Positions 35,586-43,720 of a stretch of DNA of 64,000 bases are shown here, piece after piece. The notes under the pieces were generated by a model. It ran no database searches, was not told the DNA's origin, and saw only the letters and a list, made by a program, of their open reading frames with translations. Made by a program: the position numbers and the translations under genes. Location of the stretch: NCBI GenBank assembly GCA_964403075.1, contig CAYOEV010000001.1:1-64000 (forward strand), written 5' to 3'. The stretch comes from CAYOEV01 sp964403075. GTDB lineage: Bacteria > Bacteroidota > Bacteroidia > Cytophagales > Cyclobacteriaceae. The stretch's first letter is position 1; the number at the start of each line of letters is the position of its first letter.

Positions 35586-36263
35586 ATGGAAGAAAAGAAA
35601 AATCCCAATGCAGACGTGCACCGCAGACAAACCATGTTCATGTTTGTGGGTCTGAGCATCAGCTTACTGATGGTCATCCTCGCATTTGAATGGCCCAACA
35701 GCGGGCAAGGTGACATCATGGATCTGGGCACTGTAAATGATGATTTTGAAGACATCATGGACATTCCCCCAACCACACAGCCCCCACCTCCACCACCCAA
35801 GGTGCAAATACCCGAGTTTGAAGAAATCCCAGATGAGGAAGAAATAGAAGATGAACTTGATATCGTAATTGATGTAGAAGTGACCGAGCAAACAATTGTC
35901 GAAGACATCGTGTTCGATGAACAGCCCGAAGACGAAAAAGTGGACGAAATTTTTACAATAGTCGAAGACCAGCCTGAATTTCCAGGCGGGATACAAGCTT
36001 TTTACAAATTCGTAAGTGATAAAATTAAATACCCTTCACAAGCCAAGCGCATGGGCATTGAAGGTCGAGTGTTTGTTCAGTTTGTAGTGGATAAAGACGG
36101 CACCGTTACAAACGTTGAGGCCGTAAAAGGTATCGGAGCTGGTTGTGATGAAGAAGCCGTACGCGTAATGAAATCTGTTCCTCGATTTAAACCAGGAAAG
36201 CAGCGAGGACGACCCGTACGCGTGAGAATGGTACTTCCGATCATGTTTAAATTAAGTAGTTAG
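35586..36263 (+). CDS. Energy transducer TonB-family protein
   Basis: This is a 225-residue protein. One N-terminal membrane helix (FMFVGLSISLLMVILAFEW, about 17-35) is followed by a Pro run and a strongly acidic linker (residues about 60-130, many Glu/Asp), and a TonB C-terminal domain (about 135-225) beginning at PEFPGGIQAFYKFV with the signature GRVFVQFVVDKDGTV and ending PVRVRMVLPI. It should couple the inner-membrane proton force to outer-membrane receptors. The acidic linker differs from the Pro-Lys linker of E. coli TonB. No exbB/exbD nearby. A strong terminator follows. Confidence 0.9.
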   Translation: MEEKKNPNADVHRRQTMFMFVGLSISLLMVILAFEWPNSGQGDIMDLGTVNDDFEDIMDIPPTTQPPPPPPKVQIPEFEEIPDEEEIEDELDIVIDVEVTEQTIVEDIVFDEQPEDEKVDEIFTIVEDQPEFPGGIQAFYKFVSDKIKYPSQAKRMGIEGRVFVQFVVDKDGTVTNVEAVKGIGAGCDEEAVRVMKSVPRFKPGKQRGRPVRVRMVLPIMFKLSS

Positions 36264-36288
36264 GTACTATCGGTTTTAGAAAATATTG

Positions 36289-36320
36289 AACCCTGGTTTT
36301 CAATAACCAGGGTTTTTTTA
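36289..36320. terminator. Bidirectional terminator between tonB and the membrane-TPR gene
   Basis: AACCCTGGTT (36289-36298) and AACCAGGGTT (36305-36314) form a perfect 10-base stem with a 6-base loop, followed by a T run to 36319. The A-rich flank on the other side makes it work for the convergent minus gene ending at 36318 as well. Confidence 0.88.
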
Positions 36321-39080
36321 TTGTATTTCGTCAGAAATTTCCAGCCAATTCTCGTCATTAAATTGATCAATGATCGCCTGCAATTCACTAGTGAACGAGG
36401 CAAACTCATTTTCCGGCATACGCGCAGAAAGTTTGCGTAAATACGGATCAGCATAATCTATCATATTGATTTCAGCTGCATTGTGTGCAGCCGCCTTCAA
36501 TAGCCCCAATGGATATGGATTGTATTGCAGCATATCTACGATGAAATTGTAACTATCCACCTCATCTTTTTCTTTTAGGTCTCGCCATACAGCAAGCACC
36601 GCCAGTTCATCAAATGGATTGCTTTGGGCTTTCATGGCTGTTAGGCCTGGCGGTAGATTCAGAAGATCGGGAGTAGAATCAAAGAGTGGCTGATACTCCT
36701 GCCAACTTTCGCTTGTCCTTCGATTTAACCAATCTGCCTTCCATTTATTCAGCAAACTGGTCCGTGCAGATTCGGGTACACTTTTCAGAAATAACTGTAA
36801 TTCTCTAAATGACAAGTTCGAGCCATTGTAATAGAGCCAAATGTATCGGTCTTCTCCCACGTCGGGCATTTTAGCCCTTTGAATCACCTCCAACACCTTC
36901 TGCATCCCAGTCAAAAAGTCAGCATCGAGAGACGACAGATTCTCAGGGCTTTCTGCCTCCGTCCAACGGCCCGACTCGAGGAGGGCAACCATTCGATAAG
37001 TCGCACTTCCATCAAGTTGACGAACATTGGGGGAATTGAAGTACTCAAAGGCCAATTCTGGAGCCTCGGCATACAATAACAACTGGCCCAATTCAAGTTG
37101 CAGTTCTGCACGTCGGGTGGGCGGTGCTGCATCAATCATTTGCGCATATAGCTGCATGGCCCGCTTGGTCCGCCCGGCAGTGAACAGATTTCTGGCCAAT
37201 GCATTTTTTAATTCAGGAAAAATCACCTGCTGGCTTTGCACAAGATGAGTGTCCACCGCCACCTGCAGAGAAGAATCCTGAAAGCTAAACAGCGCATTCA
37301 TCCAAAAGGCCTCTTTGGAAAAAGCTGGTGCCTCATCTACCAAAGAAGTTGGAAAAGGCATGGCCTCCAGTAGACTTCCAAATCTTCCCAAAATATTGGT
37401 GGCCGTATGGACATCTGCCTGGTCTATGGTTTGATTGAGCGTTTCATTGGATGGACTGTCTACTACAGCCCAGTAATTCACGCGCATCGGTATGCCAGCG
37501 GCAGGATCAAAAAATGCCAACGCCCTGGCCGTTTTAGCAGACTCCTTGTATATTAAACCCAGATTATTTTTCAATTCCTGATCTCCCCCAGAGGTGGTCA
37601 GAAGTCCTTCCTCCAGTTGCACAACGGCACGATTCTTGTCGAAACGCTTCAACAGTGCGCCCGCATTTGCGTGGCTTTGTGGCGAAGGCAATCGATCTGC
37701 TGCCTGCTCAAAAAGGTATCTTGCATCGAATGTCTTTTCTTTTCTCCAGGCTTGCATGCCCAGCTGGTAGTTGGGGTAGTGGGAATGATAAGCCTCATTT
37801 GACGCGCCTTTGTAATAAGAAGCGGCCAATGCCTCATGACCAAGCATCATTTGGCGATCCCCTTCAAAACTGTAGCTAACAGCAGTCAAGTGAGAAAGGA
37901 TGCTGCCACCGGACGAAAAGTAGAGCGCCATGATGGCAATAAATCCTCCAATGCGTGCAGTGAAATAATGAAAAGGCTGCGGCGTATAAATGATTTTATA
38001 CGCTTGGTGGCCCGCAGCCATCGGCGTCAAAAAATTGAGGACAATGTAGAAAAAAAACAAAGCCCCTACGGCCAAATGAACATACAATGCCAGGTAATCA
38101 AAAGCATACCCGAGCGCATCATACCCTTTGGCAGCACCCAATGACAAAAAGCCAAACCCAATCAATCCCAGTCCAAAAAGCAACGATCTCGGATGTACAC
38201 GCCCATCGTTATTCATTAATGGCAGCTTGGCGGGAAGGGTAAAAAAAGCAAGGACAAAAGAAAAAGTGGTCAATAAGAAGGGATCAAAAAAGGAGAAGGC
38301 AAAAGGTAAAATACCGTGGGTTTCCAGATAATGGCCAAGCAGATTCAATACATACAAACCACCCAGAATGAGAAAATGCTGATGGTTATTTGTGCTCCCT
38401 TTGCTCATCGTGAGAAGATAAACAAGCCCGAATAGTAATTCCTCGGAGATGAGCAACAGCATGATTAGCAAAACGATACCCAAGTCCAGGGTAGCTTGTG
38501 TAAAAAAGTAAAAGGTAAAATCCGCAACCGTAACAGGTGCCAGATACACGATCGGCCAGGAGACGCCCATGATGACCAGCCACCTTACCCAAAACGGACG
38601 CCTGGTAAAGAAAGCTTGAAATAAAAAGGTTGTACCTAACGGCAATAACAGAATTATCAACAACACCGAATTGCTCCAGCCCAACAAATCCTGAAGGTTT
38701 AACCGTACGACAAACAGGATAAAAAGTGCGCTAAAAATTAGCCATGCATAGCGCCCGAGAAACGAAGACCATGTCAGCAAGACAGCGAAACCTGCCCAAA
38801 TAATCCATGCAAAAGCAAGTGCATAGGGTACCCCCAAATCCATCGGTCCACCTTGGAAAGCTTCGGTCAATACCACCCGATCGCCAAATACTTCTAGGGC
38901 AAATGGCCCCTTGTTAAATTCAAGTGCCACCACCCGCTCTAATTCACTCTCCGTAGAGATGATCCAATCCATAGACGTGGCATAACCCCGGTAGTAATAA
39001 AACAGTGTAGAAATCAACAAGATCAGGCTCACAATAAGAAATACCCAATGCTGTTTTTTGAGATTAAAAAATGAGGTCAT
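36318..39080 (-). CDS. Large membrane protein with C-terminal TPR-like region
   Basis: This 920-residue protein is not recognised as a named family. The first about 400 residues contain about 11 hydrophobic segments (LIVSLILLISTLFYYYRG, LGIVLLIMLLLISEELLFG, GALFFFYIVLNFL and others). The remaining 500 are soluble and helical with TPR-like units (AMQLYAQMIDAAPPTRRAEL, ALAASYYKGA). The layout recalls membrane-TPR proteins such as O-antigen ligase or glycosyltransferase-like membrane enzymes, but no catalytic motif is visible. The ATG overlaps the gatC stop by 4 bases. Confidence 0.78.
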   Translation of the reverse strand: MTSFFNLKKQHWVFLIVSLILLISTLFYYYRGYATSMDWIISTESELERVVALEFNKGPFALEVFGDRVVLTEAFQGGPMDLGVPYALAFAWIIWAGFAVLLTWSSFLGRYAWLIFSALFILFVVRLNLQDLLGWSNSVLLIILLLPLGTTFLFQAFFTRRPFWVRWLVIMGVSWPIVYLAPVTVADFTFYFFTQATLDLGIVLLIMLLLISEELLFGLVYLLTMSKGSTNNHQHFLILGGLYVLNLLGHYLETHGILPFAFSFFDPFLLTTFSFVLAFFTLPAKLPLMNNDGRVHPRSLLFGLGLIGFGFLSLGAAKGYDALGYAFDYLALYVHLAVGALFFFYIVLNFLTPMAAGHQAYKIIYTPQPFHYFTARIGGFIAIMALYFSSGGSILSHLTAVSYSFEGDRQMMLGHEALAASYYKGASNEAYHSHYPNYQLGMQAWRKEKTFDARYLFEQAADRLPSPQSHANAGALLKRFDKNRAVVQLEEGLLTTSGGDQELKNNLGLIYKESAKTARALAFFDPAAGIPMRVNYWAVVDSPSNETLNQTIDQADVHTATNILGRFGSLLEAMPFPTSLVDEAPAFSKEAFWMNALFSFQDSSLQVAVDTHLVQSQQVIFPELKNALARNLFTAGRTKRAMQLYAQMIDAAPPTRRAELQLELGQLLLYAEAPELAFEYFNSPNVRQLDGSATYRMVALLESGRWTEAESPENLSSLDADFLTGMQKVLEVIQRAKMPDVGEDRYIWLYYNGSNLSFRELQLFLKSVPESARTSLLNKWKADWLNRRTSESWQEYQPLFDSTPDLLNLPPGLTAMKAQSNPFDELAVLAVWRDLKEKDEVDSYNFIVDMLQYNPYPLGLLKAAAHNAAEINMIDYADPYLRKLSARMPENEFASFTSELQAIIDQFNDENWLEISDEIQ

Positions 39081-39364
39081 TCCAACACCTTTGGCACCCG
39101 AATGTAATCTGAATCTTTATTGGGTGCATTCTTCAATCCTTTATCGTGTGGGAGGTGGGATTCTTTCTGATCCTCTCGCCAAACATTGGACTCACTGGAC
39201 ATGGACGTCAAAGGCTCCACTCCTTCAGTATCTACCTCATCTAGTTTCTCCACAAAATCAAGAATTCTTTCCAGATCGGCTTTTAACTCAGCCTCGTTAT
39301 CTGCGTCTATATTCAGGCGGGCAAGATGTGCAATGCGTCTTATGGTTTCCTGATCAACTTTCAT
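39077..39364 (-). CDS. gatC: Asp-tRNA(Asn)/Glu-tRNA(Gln) amidotransferase subunit C
   Basis: This 95-residue protein with the GatC signature (IRRIAHLARLNI, ILDFVEKLDEVDTEGVEPL) and the C-terminal belt ending IRVPKVLE wraps GatA and GatB. The frame extends to a TTG at 39379, but the ATG at 39364 starts directly at the conserved MKVDQETIRRIA segment and was preferred. It overlaps plsC by 11 bases and the 920-residue gene by 4, so all three are co-transcribed. gatA is at 21.2 kb. Confidence 0.92.
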   Translation of the reverse strand: MKVDQETIRRIAHLARLNIDADNEAELKADLERILDFVEKLDEVDTEGVEPLTSMSSESNVWREDQKESHLPHDKGLKNAPNKDSDYIRVPKVLE

Positions 39365-40124
39365 GTTTATCTGTAACAATTTCGAAAAGCGAATTTAGAC
39401 CAAATAGGTCATCCAATTCCTGCTGCATGAAAGATCTCACCCGCTCTTTCAGCTCCCGGATGTGACGCTCGTCCTCGCCTGCTGGCCAAATCGGTGGACA
39501 AATCCTAACCAGGCATCGACTCCTGTAAAATAATTGCCGATCATCGTAAGGCCAAATACGGTGATTAAATGGCATCAGTACAGGCACCACAGGTAATTTT
39601 TTCTCAACAGCTAACCGAAACGCACCATCGTGGAACGGTGCCAACTGTGGATGCCTGGAAACGCGCACACCACCTTCGGGGAAAAAATTCATGTGAAACC
39701 CTGCGTCAAGCAGTCTTCTGGCTTCATTCAACGCACAAGCCCGGCTTTTGAAACTGGATCTATCTACGGTGACATGCAAGCGACCATACATCCACCCAAA
39801 AATTGGAATCTTTTTTAACGATGCCTTACCGAAAAATTTAAAAGGAACGCCAATCAATCCCAACGCCGGAATATCTAAATACGAAAAATGATTGGCACAA
39901 AGTAGAAATTGGCCTTTAGGAAGGTTTCTCCTTCCCATTACACGAAAGGGCAAGAAACTCAATACCATAAATGCCCAGGCCCAGAAGGTATTGAGGCATA
40001 GCGCCAACCGATGCCAAGAAAGGCGAAGAGAAAATATAAATTGGAAGGGTAAAATGACGAGAAATAAGCAACCAAACAGGATCCCTGCATAAAGAGAGTA
40101 CAACCTTGCAAACAGAAACCTCAT
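39354..40124 (-). CDS. 1-acyl-sn-glycerol-3-phosphate acyltransferase (PlsC family)
   Basis: This 256-residue protein has two N-terminal hydrophobic segments and the PlsC/LPLAT motifs: NHFSYLDIP (catalytic NHxxxxD), the GKASLKKIPIFGW acceptor region, FPEGGVRVSR and VPVLMPFN. It acylates lysophosphatidic acid at the inner membrane during phospholipid synthesis. Other acyltransferases of the same fold (for example ornithine-lipid enzymes) cannot be excluded. First gene of the operon with gatC and the 920-residue protein. Confidence 0.9.
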   Translation of the reverse strand: MRFLFARLYSLYAGILFGCLFLVILPFQFIFSLRLSWHRLALCLNTFWAWAFMVLSFLPFRVMGRRNLPKGQFLLCANHFSYLDIPALGLIGVPFKFFGKASLKKIPIFGWMYGRLHVTVDRSSFKSRACALNEARRLLDAGFHMNFFPEGGVRVSRHPQLAPFHDGAFRLAVEKKLPVVPVLMPFNHRIWPYDDRQLFYRSRCLVRICPPIWPAGEDERHIRELKERVRSFMQQELDDLFGLNSLFEIVTDKHES

Positions 40125-40165
40125 GGCAACGACAAAACTTTAGGGTTTTTTGATGGTTTCAAAAC

Positions 40166-40195
40166 TTGCTTAACAATTTGGTTGAGATATTTTTG
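40166..40195 (+). promoter_or_regulatory. Promoter for the ABC exporter-histidine kinase operon
   Basis: TTG at 40166-40168, a 19-base spacer, and TATTTTTG at 40188-40195 (TAnnTTTG) give a full Bacteroidota promoter. The TTG coincides with the earliest in-frame possible start, so translation must begin later, at TTG 40214. Confidence 0.55.
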
Positions 40196-40213
40196 TCTGC
40201 TAACCCTTTCGTT

Positions 40214-41113
40214 TTGACTTATTTATCAATCAATCGTGTTACAAAAACCTATGCCGCACACACTGCGCTAAAAGAGGTTTCCATAGAAATTCCGGCCCAA
40301 AGTATCTTCGGTCTGCTCGGGCCGAACGGTGCGGGTAAAACCACGCTAATCAGAATCATCAACCAGATAATTGAAGCAGATAGTGGTTCGATAAGCATCA
40401 AAGGAGAAATGCTACGTCCCGACCACATTAGGACCATTGGATACCTACCTGAAGAACGTGGCCTCTACAAAAAAATGAAAGTGGGCGAACAATTGGTATT
40501 TCTTGGTCGCTTAAGAGGCCTAAACCAATCCGACGCCATTTCTAAAGGGAAAGGATGGGCAGAGCGCCTGTCCATTCTAGAGTGGTGGAATAAAAGAGTG
40601 GAAGACCTTTCAAAGGGTATGGCTCAAAAGGTCCAGTTCATTGCCACCGTTTTTCATGAACCTGAATTGATCATTCTTGACGAGCCATTCTCCGGCTTTG
40701 ATCCTGTAAATGCCAATTTGATCAAAGATGAAATCCTGAAATTACGTGACCTGGGGAGTACGGTCATTTTTAGTACCCATCGCATGGAATCAGTTGAGCA
40801 GTTATGCGATCACATCGCCCTTATCAATAAGTCAGAAAAAATTCTTGAAGGCTCCAAAAAAGACATTCGCAATCAATTTCGCAGTCACACCTACCGGTTA
40901 CTACACGTACAGCCCATCGAGTCGCTGGAAGTAGGGCGGGTTTTAAAAACGGAATCAGCAGATCAAGCCTACCTGAGCACCATTCAGCTTAGCGATGGAA
41001 AGACGCCCAATGACCTGCTTCAGGCGCTTATTCCAAAAACACAGATTCTTTCCTTTGAAGAAAAAATACCGAGTATCAACGAAATTTTCATTTCTCAAGT
41101 CACACAGCCATGA
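40214..41113 (+). CDS. ABC transporter ATP-binding protein (NatA-like)
   Basis: This ATPase of about 299 residues has Walker A GPNGAGKTT, signature motif LSKGMAQKVQ, Walker B LIILDEPF, and the D-loop/switch FSTHRMESVEQLC. The pairing with an ABC-2 permease 4 bases downstream (ATGA overlap) makes a NatAB/DrrAB-like export pump; substrate unknown. The frame is open from TTG 40166, but that codon is the -33 box of the promoter. TTG 40214 gives a natural N-terminus (TYLSINRVTKTYAAHT). Confidence 0.9.
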   Translation: MTYLSINRVTKTYAAHTALKEVSIEIPAQSIFGLLGPNGAGKTTLIRIINQIIEADSGSISIKGEMLRPDHIRTIGYLPEERGLYKKMKVGEQLVFLGRLRGLNQSDAISKGKGWAERLSILEWWNKRVEDLSKGMAQKVQFIATVFHEPELIILDEPFSGFDPVNANLIKDEILKLRDLGSTVIFSTHRMESVEQLCDHIALINKSEKILEGSKKDIRNQFRSHTYRLLHVQPIESLEVGRVLKTESADQAYLSTIQLSDGKTPNDLLQALIPKTQILSFEEKIPSINEIFISQVTQP

Positions 41114-42420
41114 AGAATGTTTTCTTAATCATCCAAAGAGAATTTTTAAGCCGGGTCAGAAAACGGTCCTTTTTGCTAGCTACAATCCTTGTTCCATTGC
41201 TATTTCCCGGTGTAATTGGCGGCATGATCTTTATCATGGTACAAAACGAAAAAAACAAACAGGCCGAGACAGTACAACTGCTCAACGAAAGCCAACAGCT
41301 GGTTTTTGAAGACTCAGATCGGTACCAGTTCAAGAAAGTGGACGGTCCTTTGGAAGCTGCCAAAAACGCTTACAGGAAAAGCGATGATTTTGCTCTACTC
41401 TATGTGCCATCGATAGAAATCCACGATCCTTCTGGTATCAAATACTATTCACAAAACAGTCCAGGGCTATCCGTGGTAGAAAGTTTCGAACGGGATATAA
41501 GAAACCAGATACGTGACATTAAACTTAAAAGAAGTGGGTTGACCGAGCAGCAGCTCGACTCATTAGAAACAACGGTAAGTATTGCAACACTAAATCTGAA
41601 TGAGGAAGGAGAACAGCAAAGTAGCGCTGCACTAAGTTCGGGTATAGGCTATGTAGTGGGCATGATTATTTATGTTTTTCTTTTTGCTTACGGATCGCAA
41701 GTCATGCAAGGAGTAATTGAAGAAAAAAATACCAAAATTGTAGAGGTAATTCTCTCAGCCGTAAGGCCCTTTCACCTCATGATGGGAAAAGTGGTAGGGG
41801 TAGCGTCAGTAGGTATTTTTCAATTTTTTATTTGGGTAATTCTAGTAACCGCTATCTGGCTGGGCGCTGTGGTGCTCATTGGCTTACCCATGTCCTCGGG
41901 AGAGCTTCAGCAAATCTCTGATGGGACCTTACAGGCTTCTGAGGCCTTGCAAACGACAAAAGTTCAGAACTTATTAGAAACCATATATTCGGTGCCTTGG
42001 CTGCAAATCACCTTGCTTTTCTTGTTTTATTTTGTTTTTGGATACTTGTTTTACGGGGCCCTTTTTGCTGCTGTAGGTTCGGCTGTAGACACACCAGCAG
42101 ACGCTCAGCAATTTATGCTACCCATTATGTTACCCATCATAGTGGGCCTGATGGGCCTCTTTCTATTCGTGTTCCGTGAGCCAAACGGGGCACCAAGTTT
42201 CTGGCTATCCATAATCCCATTTACTTCTCCGATCGTCATGTTGGGAAGAATTGGGTTTGGTGTACCTACCTGGGAAATCATCCTGAGCATGGTACTTCTT
42301 ATTTTAGGGTGCCTTTTTACACTTTGGCTTGCCGGAAGAATTTACCGAATCGGTATATTGGTACACGGAGCCAAGGTCAACTATAAAGTACTGGCCAAAT
42401 GGCTAATAATGAAAAACTGA
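41110..42420 (+). CDS. ABC-2 type permease (NatB-like)
   Basis: This 436-residue membrane protein has one N-terminal helix (LLATILVPLLFPGVIGGMIF), a large extracytoplasmic segment (about 45-175) and about five or six C-terminal helices. EEKNTKIVEVILSAVRPFHLMMGK is the motif of the NatB/YhaP branch of ABC-2 permeases. It overlaps the ATPase gene by 4 bases. It probably exports ions or small molecules; context suggests stress sensing with the kinase that follows. Confidence 0.9.
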   Translation: MKNVFLIIQREFLSRVRKRSFLLATILVPLLFPGVIGGMIFIMVQNEKNKQAETVQLLNESQQLVFEDSDRYQFKKVDGPLEAAKNAYRKSDDFALLYVPSIEIHDPSGIKYYSQNSPGLSVVESFERDIRNQIRDIKLKRSGLTEQQLDSLETTVSIATLNLNEEGEQQSSAALSSGIGYVVGMIIYVFLFAYGSQVMQGVIEEKNTKIVEVILSAVRPFHLMMGKVVGVASVGIFQFFIWVILVTAIWLGAVVLIGLPMSSGELQQISDGTLQASEALQTTKVQNLLETIYSVPWLQITLLFLFYFVFGYLFYGALFAAVGSAVDTPADAQQFMLPIMLPIIVGLMGLFLFVFREPNGAPSFWLSIIPFTSPIVMLGRIGFGVPTWEIILSMVLLILGCLFTLWLAGRIYRIGILVHGAKVNYKVLAKWLIMKN

Positions 42421-42430
42421 CATTCGCGCC

Positions 42431-43630
42431 TTGCGTAAACTACCCGATGTAACCTCAGAGCTGGGTACCGCTAAAAGTAGTATCCGATGGCTTGTCTTCA
42501 TTGGCGGCGTTATTATTGGTGGTGGATCTATTATATATACCAACAACCTGGTCAATCAGATTCGAGAACGCGAACAACAGCAAATAGAACTTTACGCAAG
42601 ATCGCTGGAATATCTGGCCAACGATGACAATGAAAATCCAATCCTAATATTGGATGAAATCATCGTTTCAAATACCACGGTACCAGTCATTCTTACCAAT
42701 GCCGACAAACAGCCCGAACAATACCGCAATCTCCCCAAGGCGGACGTCCTCACGGGTGAAGTCCAACAGCAATATCTCAGCGACGAAGTGACTTTGATGG
42801 AGCAGGAACACGATCCCATTCTCATTACACTCCGTGCATCCGGAGAAACCTATGGAAGCAAGTATATTTTTTATAAAAACTCAAGACTTCTCACCCAGCT
42901 TCAGTACTATCCATACATTCAGTTGTCATTGATTGGACTCTTTTCCTGGCTAATTATCCTTGTTTTTAACTATTTTAAAAAATCGGAACAAAACAAAGTT
43001 TGGGTGGGACTTGCAAAAGAAACGGCTCACCAACTAGGCACTCCTTTAAGTTCATTAATGGCTTGGTCCGAATATTTCAAAGAAACCCAACCGAGTATTG
43101 AGCATTCATTGCATGAGTTAGACAAGGATATACAGCGGCTACAAGTTGTCACTGAACGCTTTTCCAATATTGGTAGCATTCCTCAGCTAAAAGACGAAAA
43201 TCTTACCAAAGTGGTAGAAGACATGGCACAATACCTGAGTACACGACTTTCGTCAAAGATAAATATCCAGGTCTCTTCTTTTCCCGGCCGGTACATTCAT
43301 GGTCAAATCAATAAATCTTTGTTTGCTTGGGTCATAGAAAACCTATGTAAAAATGCTGCCGATGCCATGGAAGGAAAAGGACGCATTAACATCCGGGTGA
43401 TGCGAATAAAAGAAGGTATTGCAGTAGATGTGACAGACACCGGAAAGGGCATGTCCAAGTCTAAGGCAAAACAAATATTTCAAGCTGGTTTTACAACCAA
43501 AAAGCGCGGTTGGGGCCTCGGTCTCACGCTCGCCAAACGCATCATAGAAAATTACCACCAAGGCAAAATATTTGTCAAACGCTCAGATATTAATTCAGGA
43601 ACTACCTTCCGAATCTTTCTGAAAAGGTAG
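42431..43630 (+). CDS. Sensor histidine kinase
   Basis: This 399-residue protein has two transmembrane helices (about 17-37 and 155-175) around a periplasmic sensor segment. The cytoplasmic kinase holds the H box KETAHQLGTPLSSLMAWSEY, N box ENLCKNAADAME, G1 DTGKGMS and G2 GWGLGLTLAKRI. No HAMP or receiver domain is apparent. TTG 42431 is the likely start, 10 bases after the permease. No response regulator is in the window, so its partner is unknown. It may sense conditions linked to the ABC pump. Confidence 0.9.
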   Translation: MRKLPDVTSELGTAKSSIRWLVFIGGVIIGGGSIIYTNNLVNQIREREQQQIELYARSLEYLANDDNENPILILDEIIVSNTTVPVILTNADKQPEQYRNLPKADVLTGEVQQQYLSDEVTLMEQEHDPILITLRASGETYGSKYIFYKNSRLLTQLQYYPYIQLSLIGLFSWLIILVFNYFKKSEQNKVWVGLAKETAHQLGTPLSSLMAWSEYFKETQPSIEHSLHELDKDIQRLQVVTERFSNIGSIPQLKDENLTKVVEDMAQYLSTRLSSKINIQVSSFPGRYIHGQINKSLFAWVIENLCKNAADAMEGKGRINIRVMRIKEGIAVDVTDTGKGMSKSKAKQIFQAGFTTKKRGWGLGLTLAKRIIENYHQGKIFVKRSDINSGTTFRIFLKR

Positions 43631-43720
43631 CTTTCAAATGATACTTCAACTTTTTCTCTTCGGCATTTTTAGCGTAATTTCGCTGTCGTTTTTGATATCT
43701 TATTACCAAATTATCTGACC

